In this document: positions 1-8,878 of the stretch, one piece after another
Numbering within the stretch: position 1 is the stretch's first letter
Layout: each line of letters starts with the position of its first letter
Assembly (NCBI RefSeq): GCF_009617995.1
Contig: NZ_CP044129.1
Coordinates: 2,852,001 to 2,916,000, forward strand
DNA length: 64,000 bases
Source: Halomicrobium sp. LC1Hm
GTDB taxonomy: Archaea; Halobacteriota; Halobacteria; Halobacteriales; Haloarculaceae
Reading direction: 5' to 3'
The notes under the pieces: model-generated
The model's input: the letters and a program-made list of their open reading frames with translations, nothing else
Database searches by the model: none
What the model was told of the DNA's origin: nothing
Position numbers and translations under genes: made by a program

Positions 1-34
1 TTACGCCAACGTAAGGGCGTCGACCACCCAGTAA

Positions 35-976
35 CTACGTCGAATAGAACGAATCAGAGCCGTTGGCGTCCTGCCAGGCGAAGGCGAAGAGGCGTCGGGA
101 GGGCATCCGATCGAGACGACGGCCGTCGTCGCTCTCGCCGGTCGCCACATCCCAGACTGCACCGTCTGCGTGGAGTGAATCGTCTCGGACCTCGAACGCG
201 AAGCCCGGATCTTCGAACGCGTGCATCCCGTCGTCGACCGCGACGACGACCAGGGAGTCACCTCCGACGGTATCAGACACGACACCACCGGCCGACTCGA
301 TACTGGGAAGTGGATAGCCGACCGCCTCCCCGCCGCGTTCGACACCGAGGACGATCGTCTTCGCGTCGAGATCCGTCCGATCCCACGAGCGCGGTTTCCC
401 GGTACCGCGCATCCCGTAGAGGCCGAACTCGTCGCTCGCGGCGTAGCGGTCGTACGGCGCCATGTCGTAGCTGTTTCGCAGTGTGCTGTCGTCACTCTCG
501 GTCGGCTCTTTGACCAGCTGGAGCACGATACCATCGGGATACTGCTCTCGGAACCGCGCCCACGAGAGCGTCGCGGCGGGCAGTACATCGAGGCGAGCCC
601 GGTCCAGTTCGCCGGCGATTGCGTCGCCAGTGGACTGCTGCCACTCCGTCTCAGTCTCGCGGTCGTACAGCACCAGCGCGTCGTCGGCGAGCTTGCCCGA
701 AACGCCGAACGTGAGCGTGCGTCCGTCCACGCGCCGGTCGTAGACGACGGCGCTCCAGCAGATCGGGCACCACGTCACGGCGACCGGTCGTCCGTCGACG
801 GTGTCGTTGACGATCTCGTGGTAGCTGAGGATCCGGATCGGGTAGGCTCTGGCCGCCCCGTCGTCGCTCTCGACGACGATCAGTTCGTCTTCCGCCGCAC
901 CGAAGTACGATGATCCGAACGACGGGTCATCGATACTCGGGATCGCATCTCGCGGAAGGACGTTCTGAACGTGCAT
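35..976 (-). CDS. DUF3179 domain-containing protein
   Basis: This is a 313-residue DUF3179 family protein of unknown reaction. The family signature opens the protein (AIPSIDDPSF) and continues with a conserved HEIVND block and a WCPICWSA segment, in which two cysteines could bind a metal or thiol ligand. The frame stays open upstream to 1375, but that part is arginine/histidine-rich and overlaps a membrane gene on the same strand, so I start at the ATG at 976. No signal peptide is visible from this start, unlike the paralogue at 1602. A membrane gene lies just upstream on the same strand and probably shares its transcript. Confidence 0.85.
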   Translation of the reverse strand: MHVQNVLPRDAIPSIDDPSFGSSYFGAAEDELIVVESDDGAARAYPIRILSYHEIVNDTVDGRPVAVTWCPICWSAVVYDRRVDGRTLTFGVSGKLADDALVLYDRETETEWQQSTGDAIAGELDRARLDVLPAATLSWARFREQYPDGIVLQLVKEPTESDDSTLRNSYDMAPYDRYAASDEFGLYGMRGTGKPRSWDRTDLDAKTIVLGVERGGEAVGYPLPSIESAGGVVSDTVGGDSLVVVAVDDGMHAFEDPGFAFEVRDDSLHADGAVWDVATGESDDGRRLDRMPSRRLFAFAWQDANGSDSFYST

Positions 977-996
977 GGGGTGTCTTGGGTTCGTGG

Positions 997-1437
997 CTAC
1001 ATCCCGTTTGTTCCGCCCATCGTCTCGCCCCGCGTCATGATGAGACCGCTGACGAGCATGAGCAGCGCCAGCGTGACCATTCCGGCGTCCCACCCCATGC
1101 CTGCGCTCATCGCGCTTCCGCCCATCTCTGTGCCGCCGTCCATCCCCATGCCACCGTCCATCGCCGACGAACCGCCGCCCATCATTCCCGATCCGAGGAC
1201 TGCTTGATTGAGCAGCATCAGAACGGAGTAGACAATCATCAGCGGGCCGCTGAGGGTACTCATTCGGTCGGCAAAGCCACTCACGAGTACGACACCGTGC
1301 AGGACGACGACGATTCCAAGAGCCGCCATGAGAAGTCCACCGGTTCCCATCCGGGACGCCGTCGTCGCACTCCACACCGAGTAGCCACCGGAGGCAAACG
1401 CGATCGCCGTCCCGTACAGCCGCGTGTCGGTTACCAT
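997..1437 (-). CDS. Small multi-pass membrane protein
   Basis: The protein has 146 residues and about four hydrophobic segments, with a glycine/methionine-rich loop (GSGMMGGGSSAMDGGMG) between helices three and four. The loop could bind a soft metal such as copper, but that is inference. The start at 1437 leaves out an upstream extension with no membrane character. It lies 20 bases upstream of the DUF3179 gene on the same strand and is probably co-transcribed with it. I do not recognise a named family. Confidence 0.7.
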   Translation of the reverse strand: MVTDTRLYGTAIAFASGGYSVWSATTASRMGTGGLLMAALGIVVVLHGVVLVSGFADRMSTLSGPLMIVYSVLMLLNQAVLGSGMMGGGSSAMDGGMGMDGGTEMGGSAMSAGMGWDAGMVTLALLMLVSGLIMTRGETMGGTNGM

Positions 1438-1601
1438 ACCATGATGTGAGGCTCTCGTTTCAAGAACATCCCGGCTCGTTGCGCAGTCGAAACACGAACG
1501 CGGGATCACAGCCAGAGACCACTGTGGTCGTCTGACGGCAGTGTGCGTCGCGCTCGCACAGTCACGCAATCGTTAGTGAGCCAGCCGGCTATGCTCGAAT
1601 A

Positions 1602-2705
1602 ATGGCGTCTCTCTCACGGCGACGGTTTCTCGCCGCCGCAGCACTCTCGTCGCTCGGTGGCTGTGTCGGTCGCCGTTCGGGTGGTCGTTCCGAGCAATCC
1701 GTGTCAGACCAATCGGCCGGTGGCCCACCGACCACCCACACCGTCCCGACAGCCGATGAGCGCCTCCCGCTACCGATGGAGCCAGCCGAGCTTCGTCAGC
1801 AGGCTCGTTCGGGCGGACCGCCGAAGGACGGCATTCCATCGATCGACGAGCCGACGTTCGCCGCCGCCGGCGACGTGGATTATCTCTCCCCCGGCGATCC
1901 AGTGTTCGGCGTCACTCGCGGCGACACTGCGAAGGCGTACCCGCAGAAGATCCTCGCACATCACGAGATCGTCAACGACGAACTGGCCGGGACGAACGTC
2001 GCGGTCACGTACTGTCCGTTGACGGGGACCGTGCAAGGATTCGAGCGCAGGGGGACGACTTTCGGCGTCTCGGGGCGGCTGATCAACGCGAACCTCGTGA
2101 TGTACGACCGGGCGACAGAGGCATGGTGGCCCCAAATCCTCGCCACTGCGATCCCGGGTCCCTGGAACGAGAACCCTGAGATCCGATCGCTGCGTGAGTT
2201 CAGGCTCGTCTGGACGACGTGGGAGCGATGGCGTGCCCACCGACCCAAGACGCGGATTCTCTCAACCGACACTGGGCACTCGCGGAACTACCAGAATGAT
2301 CCGTACGGCTCGTACAACCCGATCGGGGGCTACTACGAGAACGATTCGCTCCTGTTCCCGGCGCTGAACGAGAGCGACCGCTTCCCGAAGAAGACGGTCG
2401 TGCTGGGCGCGCGGACGGCCGACGGAGCGGTCGCGTTCCCGAAGAACGCGCTCCGGTCGAACCGAACGATGACGGGCGTTCTCGGAGCGACGCCGGTCCT
2501 CGCCGTCTTCGATCCGCGACTCGAAACGGGTTACGTCTACCTGAACCCCGAGGAGCAGACGTACGAACTGGACGGCGAAACCGTGGTCGGCCCGGACGGA
2601 ACGAGCCACGCGCCGGACGAACTCCCGCTGGCGCGGGTCCACACCTTCGACGCGATGTGGTTCGCATGGGCAGGCTACTACCCCGACACGAACGTCTATG
2701 AGTGA
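1602..2705 (+). CDS. DUF3179 Tat-exported lipoprotein
   Basis: This 367-residue DUF3179 protein is a paralogue of the gene at 35-976. Its N-terminus has the twin-arginine motif SRRRFLA, a hydrophobic stretch and a lipobox ending at GGC, so it is predicted to cross the membrane folded and be lipid-anchored outside. It shares DGIPSIDEP, HEIVND and the TFGVSGRL block with its paralogue, but has only one cysteine (TYCPLTG) where that one has two. Its end overlaps the next membrane gene by eight bases, which indicates one transcript. Confidence 0.9.
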   Translation: MASLSRRRFLAAAALSSLGGCVGRRSGGRSEQSVSDQSAGGPPTTHTVPTADERLPLPMEPAELRQQARSGGPPKDGIPSIDEPTFAAAGDVDYLSPGDPVFGVTRGDTAKAYPQKILAHHEIVNDELAGTNVAVTYCPLTGTVQGFERRGTTFGVSGRLINANLVMYDRATEAWWPQILATAIPGPWNENPEIRSLREFRLVWTTWERWRAHRPKTRILSTDTGHSRNYQNDPYGSYNPIGGYYENDSLLFPALNESDRFPKKTVVLGARTADGAVAFPKNALRSNRTMTGVLGATPVLAVFDPRLETGYVYLNPEEQTYELDGETVVGPDGTSHAPDELPLARVHTFDAMWFAWAGYYPDTNVYE

Positions 2706-3303
2706 CCACTCCGCACTGGGTCGATCGAAGGCCGTTATCGCGAAGATCCGCGCGGCGACGGTACTGACCGTCCGTCGACGTGACGCGCGGCGCGTCGCCG
2801 CGACGGTGACTGTCGCGTATCTGTTGCTCTACCTGTGGGCGCTGGGCCACCTCGCACCTGGGCTCGGCGGCTATTCGCTGACGATCGTCGAAGTACCGCT
2901 CTCGAAACTGTTCCGGCCGGCACTCGGCCCCCTCGCGTTCACTCCGGTCGCGACCGTCGAACTCGGTCCCCTGACCTACCTGTTCTCGCTCAACTCGATC
3001 ATCGGACTCGGGCTGGCCGTGCTGGTGGGACTGAACCTCGGGCTCACCTATCTCGTGTGGACACAGCCCAGGGCGTGTGGTCTGGGGCGGTCGTCGACAG
3101 GTTTCATCGCGAGCATTCCGGCAATACTCTCGGGGACGGCCTGCTGTGGCCCCGTTGTACTGATCGTACTGGGCATCCAAGCCTCCGGCGTCCTCCTGAC
3201 GACGTTCCAGTTTCTCCTCCCGATCTCGGTCGTGCTCCTGCTCGGGAGCCTCGTACTCGTCGCCAGGCAGATCGATCCACAGCAAATCGACAGTGTGCGG
3301 TAA
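2698..3303 (+). CDS. Membrane protein with paired-cysteine motif
   Basis: The 201-residue protein has a basic N-terminus and about four to five transmembrane segments. A GTACCGP motif sits at the start of a helix near residue 140. Adjacent cysteines at a helix mouth recall MerT-like metal carriers, but overall similarity is not evident. The start overlaps the end of the DUF3179 lipoprotein gene by eight bases, so the two are probably translated together. A thiol or metal role beside DUF3179 is inference. Confidence 0.75.
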   Translation: MSDHSALGRSKAVIAKIRAATVLTVRRRDARRVAATVTVAYLLLYLWALGHLAPGLGGYSLTIVEVPLSKLFRPALGPLAFTPVATVELGPLTYLFSLNSIIGLGLAVLVGLNLGLTYLVWTQPRACGLGRSSTGFIASIPAILSGTACCGPVVLIVLGIQASGVLLTTFQFLLPISVVLLLGSLVLVARQIDPQQIDSVR

Positions 3304-3445
3304 GATTTCTCCCATTTGACGAGTATGTGCGTCGTAGACACACAGGCCACAGAGACGGGTTTCGTGGACCCAACGGACTGAGATCGACGTAACCCGGGTT
3401 CCGGAGAGCGTGGCTATTTGTCGGCCAGCCACTTCACTAGCTGAT

Positions 3446-4510
3446 ATGAGCGAGGACACAGATTCCCACGAATACGAGGTCGTCGTCGTTGGCGGGGGTC
3501 CCGCCGGAATGACGGCAGCGCTGTACAGTACGCGGCTCGGTCACCAGACTGCGGTCGTCAACCGCGGCGGCGGCCGCGCGGCGATGATGCAGGAGGTCCA
3601 CAATCTCCTGGGCGTCCGGGAGGAGACGAGTGGTGCGGAGTTCCTCGGAATCGGGCAGGAACAGCTCGAGGAATACGGCTGTGATATTCACCGGGACATG
3701 GTCACATCGTGTGCCAGATCGGACGACGGGGCGTTCCGTCTCTCGGGGAACAGCGGCGAGTACGCGGCCGAGATGGTCGTCCTCGCGACGGGGTTCAACG
3801 ACGTTCGGCCCGAGCCACCGCTGCCACGGACCGGCCGCGGGCTACACTACTGCCTCCACTGCGACGCCCACATGTTCGTCGACGAGTCGGTCTACGTGAT
3901 GGGGCGCTCCGAGAGCGCGGCCCACGTCGCCGGGATCATGCTGAATTTCACCGACGAGGTCGACCTGCTCACACGCGGTGAAGACCCGGAATGGAGCGAC
4001 GAGACCGCCGAGATGCTCGATCGGCACCCGATCGAGGTCGTCCACGAGGACGTGTCCGGCGTCCAGAACGGCGAGGACGGCTGGCTCAAGGCGCTGGAGT
4101 TCGAGGACAGCGAGGGACAAAATCCCTCGGGCAGCCGGACGGAGTCCGGCGACGGCACCGTCCGCGAGTACAAGGGTGGGTTCGCGATGTACGGAGCAGA
4201 GTACAACAACGGCCTCGCCAGCGAGCTGGGCTGTGACATCAACGACGACGGGACGATCGAAGTCGGCGACCACGGCGAGACGTCGGTCGAGAACGTCTAC
4301 GCCGTCGGTGACTGCACACCCGGCCACAACCAGATCCCGGTCGCGCTCGGACAGGGGGCGAAAGCCGGCATCGACGTCCACTTCCAGTTGCGTGACTTCC
4401 CCCGCGAACCCGAGGAACTCGACGAACTGGGGCCGGTTCGCTCGGAAGAAGTCCCCGGCATCCCCGACGAACTGCTCGAACAAGCCGTGGACTTCCACAC
4501 CTACGGCTGA
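3446..4510 (+). CDS. Thioredoxin reductase-like FAD/NAD(P) oxidoreductase
   Basis: This is a 354-residue flavoprotein of the thioredoxin reductase fold. The FAD dinucleotide motif is VVGGGPAGMTA near residue 14, and a CLHC redox pair after HY sits where thioredoxin reductases carry CxxC, near residue 137. A second nucleotide-binding segment and a C-terminal FAD motif (NVYAVGDCTPGHNQ) follow. The ATG at 3446 is preferred because the upstream extension lacks flavoprotein character. The electron acceptor cannot be read from sequence. Its stop codon TGA is the first three bases of an 86-bp palindromic repeat. Confidence 0.88.
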   Translation: MSEDTDSHEYEVVVVGGGPAGMTAALYSTRLGHQTAVVNRGGGRAAMMQEVHNLLGVREETSGAEFLGIGQEQLEEYGCDIHRDMVTSCARSDDGAFRLSGNSGEYAAEMVVLATGFNDVRPEPPLPRTGRGLHYCLHCDAHMFVDESVYVMGRSESAAHVAGIMLNFTDEVDLLTRGEDPEWSDETAEMLDRHPIEVVHEDVSGVQNGEDGWLKALEFEDSEGQNPSGSRTESGDGTVREYKGGFAMYGAEYNNGLASELGCDINDDGTIEVGDHGETSVENVYAVGDCTPGHNQIPVALGQGAKAGIDVHFQLRDFPREPEELDELGPVRSEEVPGIPDELLEQAVDFHTYG

Positions 4511-4593
4511 TACGGACAGTTGTAGACGTTTGTCCGGTCGACCGAACGCTATCGTACGGTCGATCCGGTAAGGAACGACAACTGTCCGTATGA
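4508..4593. repeat. Palindromic element with perfect 14-bp arms (copy D)
   Basis: The arms ATACGGACAGTTGT at 4510-4523 and their exact reverse complement at 4578-4591 flank an inner near-palindrome built on CCGGTCGACCG. The ends read TGATAC on one side and, in reverse complement, TCATAC on the other. The TGA is the stop codon of the flavoprotein gene. Three more elements of the same size and plan lie at 46391, 53161 and 61419. Confidence 0.85.
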
Positions 4594-4665
4594 CGACGAC
4601 CGCGTTTGCACGGCCGACACAGCGGCCCCAAACACTCACTATCGACACGCACTTTTGTTCCGATC

Positions 4666-4872
4666 ATGTCTACGACCATCGAAACACCGAACCAAAATAC
4701 GGCCTGTGCGTACTGCGGCGAACGGATCTTCGACCACGACGCGATCTGCGTTCGCGACTGCACCGACGGCTGCGGATCGCCGACGTACTTCTGTAACCAC
4801 GCCTGTCTCTCGTCGCACATCGACGAGGCGGACCTGACTGTTGGTGACGCCTGCGAGTGGTCGCCCGAGTGA
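4666..4872 (+). CDS. Small cysteine-rich zinc-binding protein
   Basis: The 68-residue protein has two CxxC-like pairs (CAYC and FCNHAC) plus further cysteines in a DCTDGCGSP segment, consistent with one or two structural zinc sites of treble-clef or ribbon type. The ATG at 4666 is chosen because the upstream part of the frame is not protein-like. The epimerase gene starts eight bases after its stop and is probably in the same transcript. Its function is unknown. Confidence 0.7.
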   Translation: MSTTIETPNQNTACAYCGERIFDHDAICVRDCTDGCGSPTYFCNHACLSSHIDEADLTVGDACEWSPE

Positions 4873-4879
4873 GACGGCG

Positions 4880-5596
4880 ATGGACACCGACGCCTTCCAG
4901 ACGCCGACGGGCCGGTCGGTGACGGCCGTGACGGCCGAGGAGATGCGCGCCGTGGACGGGGTCGCCGTCGACGACTTCGGGATCTCGCTGCTCCAGATGA
5001 TGGAACACGCAGGTCGGAACCTGGCCGCGGTCGTTCGAGCTGACGAGCCCGACTCAGTCGTCGTTCTCGCTGGCAACGGTGGGAACGGCGGCGGCGGACT
5101 CTGTGCGGCCCGTCACCTCGCCAATCGAAACGTCCCGGTGTCGGTCGTGCTGGACCGACCACCCGAAGGCCTCGATGGAGCCGCCCGAACGCAGTACGAG
5201 ACGCTCGCTGCAATGGGTGTCTCAGTCGACTCCGGGGAGACAGCGCTCGACCAGTCGGCGTCGGTAACCGTCGTCGACGCGCTCATCGGGTACGGTCTCG
5301 ACGGGGCACTCAAAGGGACTGCCGCCGACCTGGTCGAACGCGTCGGTGACGGCGACACTCACGTCGTCTCCCTCGACGTTCCGTCTGGTGTGAACGCGAC
5401 GACTGGTGAACGGGCCGGCCCGGCGGTCGACCCTGATCGCGTTGTTACGCTCGCGCTACCGAAGACGGGGCTCACAGGGCTCGACGCACGAGTGACCCTC
5501 GCGGATATCGGTATCCCAGCAGGCGTCTACGCATCGCTCGACATCCCGTATTCGACTCCCTTCGACGACGAGTACTGGATCGACCTCTCGTGGTAG
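4880..5596 (+). CDS. nnrE: NAD(P)HX epimerase (YjeF N-terminal domain)
   Basis: This 238-residue protein matches the YjeF_N domain. That domain interconverts R and S forms of hydrated NADH/NADPH so that a dehydratase can repair them. Visible signatures are EEMRAVD near the start, MMEHAGRNLA, the glycine-rich GNGGNGGGG loop, VDALIGYGL and LDVPSGVNATTG. The usual archaeal NnrD kinase-like dehydratase domain is missing, so the protein is about half the length of the common archaeal fusion and the dehydratase must be encoded elsewhere. It starts at ATG 4880, just after the zinc protein. Confidence 0.85.
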   Translation: MDTDAFQTPTGRSVTAVTAEEMRAVDGVAVDDFGISLLQMMEHAGRNLAAVVRADEPDSVVVLAGNGGNGGGGLCAARHLANRNVPVSVVLDRPPEGLDGAARTQYETLAAMGVSVDSGETALDQSASVTVVDALIGYGLDGALKGTAADLVERVGDGDTHVVSLDVPSGVNATTGERAGPAVDPDRVVTLALPKTGLTGLDARVTLADIGIPAGVYASLDIPYSTPFDDEYWIDLSW

Positions 5597-5668
5597 TGTC
5601 TTCGTGTCCCGCTTACGCTCCCGTTACACGGTGCTTTTGACAGTCGCACTCCCGTCTTCGGTGACTGG

Positions 5669-6877
5669 ATGCTCGCGCGAAAATACCGCGTACTGTCGAT
5701 CGTCGCCGTCGCCGAACTACTGGCGATGTCGCTGTGGTTTAGTGCCTCCGCGGCTGGTCCCGAACTGGCCGCTCAGTGGGGACTGACAGATGCTGAAACG
5801 GCCTGGCTGACCATCGCGGTCCAGCTCGGGTTCGTCGTCGGGGCCCTCGCCTCGTCGCTGCTCACGCTCTCGGACACCGTGCCACCGAGAAATCTCTTCG
5901 CCGCTTCTGCAGTCGCCGGTGCAGGCTTCACGGCGATGATCGCTGGCGTCGTCACGACCGGACCGCTTGCTATCGGCTTGCGCTTTCTCACGGGAATCGC
6001 TCTCGCGGGCGTCTACCCACCCGGAATGAAGATCCTCGCCGGGTGGTTCGAACGAGGACGCGGCTTTGCAATCGGCGTTCTCGTCGGTGCACTCACGATC
6101 GGATCGGCACTGCCACACCTACTTCGGGCGGTCGGCGGGGTGGGACAGCCACGGCTCGTGCTGTTCGGGGCCGCAGGGCTCGCGACCGTCGGGGGCGTCC
6201 TCGTCCTCCTCGTCGAGCCCGGGCCGTATCAGGCTCCCGCAGCACCGTTCGATCCGAGCGCACTCGCACGCATCCTCCGTGACCGACCGACGATGCTGGC
6301 CAACGGCGGCTACTTCGGTCACATGTGGGAACTGTACGCGGTCTGGACCTGGATTCCGGCGTATCTCGTGGCGAGTCTGGCTGCGAGCGGTGCCGAGAAC
6401 GCGGCAGAGGTAGCGGCGCTCCTCGCATTTGCGACGATAGCGGTCGGTGGTATCGGGGCTGTCCTCGCGGGTCGACTGGCCGACCAGTACGGCCGGACGA
6501 CCGTGACGAGCGCAAGCATGATCGTCAGTGGCGTCGCCTGTCTCGGTGCCGGATTCGCCTTCGGGCGTGCCCTGATCGTCGTCGTACCGTTCGTATTGCT
6601 CTGGGGGTTCGCGATCGTCGCCGACTCCGCGCAGTTCTCCGCAGCGGTGTCCGAGGTCGCCGAAGAGTCCTACGTCGGAACGGCACTGACGCTGCAAACC
6701 GCGATCGGGTTCTTGCTGACCACCGTCTCGATCCAGCTGGTGCCGGTGCTCGTCGATCTGGTCGGGTGGCAGTGGGCGTTCGCACCGCTCGCGGTCGGTC
6801 CCGCAGTCGGGACGATCTCGATGTACTGGCTGAAGCAATCACCCGCAGCGGCTCGTCTCGCTGGCGGTCTCGGTTGA
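5669..6877 (+). CDS. Major facilitator superfamily transporter
   Basis: The 402-residue polytopic membrane protein has about twelve predicted helices. The MFS A-like loop between helices two and three is weak, but a clear RLADQYGRTT loop starts the second half. The N-terminus (LSIVAVAELLAMSLWFSASAAGPELAAQW) is typical of CynX/NarK-like anion carriers. The substrate cannot be named. It stands alone, 72 bases after the epimerase gene, and faces the DsrE gene. Confidence 0.82.
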   Translation: MLARKYRVLSIVAVAELLAMSLWFSASAAGPELAAQWGLTDAETAWLTIAVQLGFVVGALASSLLTLSDTVPPRNLFAASAVAGAGFTAMIAGVVTTGPLAIGLRFLTGIALAGVYPPGMKILAGWFERGRGFAIGVLVGALTIGSALPHLLRAVGGVGQPRLVLFGAAGLATVGGVLVLLVEPGPYQAPAAPFDPSALARILRDRPTMLANGGYFGHMWELYAVWTWIPAYLVASLAASGAENAAEVAALLAFATIAVGGIGAVLAGRLADQYGRTTVTSASMIVSGVACLGAGFAFGRALIVVVPFVLLWGFAIVADSAQFSAAVSEVAEESYVGTALTLQTAIGFLLTTVSIQLVPVLVDLVGWQWAFAPLAVGPAVGTISMYWLKQSPAAARLAGGLG

Positions 6878-6886
6878 GTGTCGGCG

Positions 6887-7315
6887 TTACCCGATCGTCA
6901 GGAGTTCGTAGCCGTCGTCGGCCAGTTGTGCGATTTCGGGCGCGTGGTCGGTCGCGTCGCTCAGCAACTCGGCGTCGGCGTCGTCGTACGCGTCGGCCAC
7001 GTCGAAGGCGTTGGCGCAGTAGCCACAGGCGCCGGCGAGGATTCCGGAGCGGACGATCCGGTCCCACTCGTCGTGGAACGGGTGATCCGGGTTCTCGGCG
7101 TAGGTGGCCGGCCACTTCGTCGCCTCGCCGTCGAGGTAGAGTTCGACCTCGTAGCCCGCGGCCGCGAGCTCTGTCGCGTAGTTGAACCCGTTGCCGGCGA
7201 CGGGCGTCTGGTCGGGGCCGGCGTTCAGCAGGATCGCGTACCGCTGGTCGTCCTGTTGCTCCACCGAGGCAGTCGTCTCCGCCCCACCACCGAAGATCGA
7301 ATCGAGAAGGCTCAC
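6887..7315 (-). CDS. DsrE family protein
   Basis: The 142-residue protein has the DsrE-like alpha/beta pattern: an opening strand YAILLNAGPD, a YEVELYLDGEAT segment and a CGYC motif at the start of a helix (GACGYCANAF). DsrE/TusD-type proteins carry persulfide sulfur on such cysteines. No ATG lies near the conserved start, so I use the GTG at 7315. The frame remains open upstream to 7456 but is not conserved-looking. It converges on the MFS gene and diverges from the peroxiredoxin-like gene. Confidence 0.8.
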   Translation of the reverse strand: MSLLDSIFGGGAETTASVEQQDDQRYAILLNAGPDQTPVAGNGFNYATELAAAGYEVELYLDGEATKWPATYAENPDHPFHDEWDRIVRSGILAGACGYCANAFDVADAYDDADAELLSDATDHAPEIAQLADDGYELLTIG

Positions 7316-7501
7316 CGTCGTCCAATGAGTCGGGAATCGTATCAATCCACGTCGGGTGTGTATATGGGACGGACAAACGGTCGATTGGTCGTCGAACGTA
7401 GTGTTCGTCGCCAGTATCGGGATCGGTACGGTAAGCGATCGGTTACCGACTTTCACCTAATTTACAGAGTTTTGATAGGTATTGCGGCCGTCGTCTCTCG
7501 C

Positions 7502-8050
7502 ATGTCTCCGAGTGACCGAATCGAGGAGGGGGTCGTCCCACCGGGGTTCGAACTGCCGAACGTGGGCGTCGGGCCCGACCCGCTGTCGCTGGAGCGGGTC
7601 GTCGACCGGGTGGACTTCGCTGTCCTGCTGTTGTTGCGCGACTATCACTGCCCGAAGTGCAAGCGCCAGGTCCGGGAGCTCGCGGAGTCCGCACGCCAGT
7701 TTGCCGAGCTGAACGCCGCCGTCCTTCCCGTTCTTCCCGAACCGACCGAACGTGCCAGCGAGTGGGGGTCCCAGTTCGATCTCCCCTTCCCGCTGCTCGC
7801 GGACCCGGACAAGGAGGTCGGCGAGGCGTACGAACAGCCCACCCGGTTCGGAAAGCTCGGCGAGGTCCACGACATGATCGGTCGGATGCCCGAGAGCGTG
7901 ATCCTGGACACCCGCGGTGACGACGCGGAGATCGTCTACACGCACGAAGGGGAGTCGCCGGGTGACCGGCCCGAGATCGCGACGCTTGTCGACGAGATCG
8001 ACCAGCTACAGGAGACGTTCGTCTTCGACTGCTCGCTCGTCGACTGCTGA
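7502..8050 (+). CDS. Peroxiredoxin/thioredoxin-fold protein
   Basis: The 182-residue protein has a thioredoxin-fold AhpC/TSA-like layout. The strand VLLLLRDYHCPKCKRQV carries a CPKC motif where peroxiredoxins carry the active cysteine, and a later VILDTRGD strand fits the core. CxxC rather than TxxC suggests disulfide exchange or a haloarchaeal peroxiredoxin-like subfamily. A second cysteine pair sits at the very C-terminus. It could act with the thiol-related proteins nearby, but no operon link is visible. Confidence 0.75.
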   Translation: MSPSDRIEEGVVPPGFELPNVGVGPDPLSLERVVDRVDFAVLLLLRDYHCPKCKRQVRELAESARQFAELNAAVLPVLPEPTERASEWGSQFDLPFPLLADPDKEVGEAYEQPTRFGKLGEVHDMIGRMPESVILDTRGDDAEIVYTHEGESPGDRPEIATLVDEIDQLQETFVFDCSLVDC

Positions 8051-8078
8051 GGGCCTGACGGACCGCTTTGATCGGTCG

Positions 8079-8873
8079 CTACTCCCCGTCTTGGAAGTAG
8101 GCCAGCACCTCACCCTTGATTTCGGTGAAGGCGTCGCCGGTGCGGTCGCGCGGACGCTCCAGATCCACGTCGATCACGTCGAGGACGGTCCCCGGCGCGT
8201 TCGAGAACACGACGATCCGGTCCGAGAGGTAGACCGCCTCCTCGATGTCGTGGGTGACGAAACAGATCGTCTTGCGGGTCTCTCGCCAGATGTCCAACAG
8301 CTCTCGGTGGAGGGAGGTCTTCGTCCGGGCGTCGACGCTGCCGAACGGTTCGTCCATCAGGAGAATCGGGGGATCGACCGCCAGCGCGCGGGCGATCCCG
8401 ACCCGCTGGCGCTGGCCGCCGGAGAGCTCTTTCGGGTAGGCGTCAGTTTTGTCGGCGAGGCCCACGAGGTCGAGGCAGTATTCGATGCGCTCGTCGACGG
8501 TGAATCCCTCCGGTGGGCCGACCTCTTCGAGCCCGTAGGCGACGTTACCAGCGACGGTCCGCCAGGGAAACAACGCGTCGTCCTGGAACACCATGCCGCG
8601 GTCCGGCCCCGGGCCCGTGACCGGCTCACCGCCGACGAGGACGCGCCCCTCGGTGGCGGCTTCGAGCCCCGCGACGATCCGGAACGCCGTCGACTTGCCC
8701 GAGCCCGACGGGCCGACAATGGAGACGAACTCGCCCGCTTCGACGTCGAAGTGCACGTCCCGCAGCGCCTCGACCGGTCCGCTCTCGCTCTCGTAGACCT
8801 TCGAGACGCCGTCGAGGCTGATTTGTGGCTCTGCCGATCGCGCCGGTCCGTCGTGAGATGTGTGTGCGTTCAT
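8079..8873 (-). CDS. NitT/TauT-type ABC transporter ATP-binding protein
   Basis: This 264-residue ATPase would power import through the adjacent permease. Walker A is GPSGSGKS, the signature is LSGGQRQR, and Walker B is ILLMDEPFG followed by the D-loop and the switch histidine (VTHD). The family (SsuB, TauB, NrtD) moves nitrate, sulfonates, pyrimidine precursors or similar small solutes. An ATG at 8888 would overlap the permease end by ten bases; the ATG at 8873 starts just after its stop and is preferred. It is last in a three-gene operon. Confidence 0.92.
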   Translation of the reverse strand: MNAHTSHDGPARSAEPQISLDGVSKVYESESGPVEALRDVHFDVEAGEFVSIVGPSGSGKSTAFRIVAGLEAATEGRVLVGGEPVTGPGPDRGMVFQDDALFPWRTVAGNVAYGLEEVGPPEGFTVDERIEYCLDLVGLADKTDAYPKELSGGQRQRVGIARALAVDPPILLMDEPFGSVDARTKTSLHRELLDIWRETRKTICFVTHDIEEAVYLSDRIVVFSNAPGTVLDVIDVDLERPRDRTGDAFTEIKGEVLAYFQDGE

Positions 8874-8878
8874 GGTGG

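Noticed and set aside
977-1375. Upstream extension of the first DUF3179 gene
   Set aside because: The extension is arginine/histidine-rich, overlaps a plausible membrane gene in another frame, and the family signature begins just after the ATG at 976.
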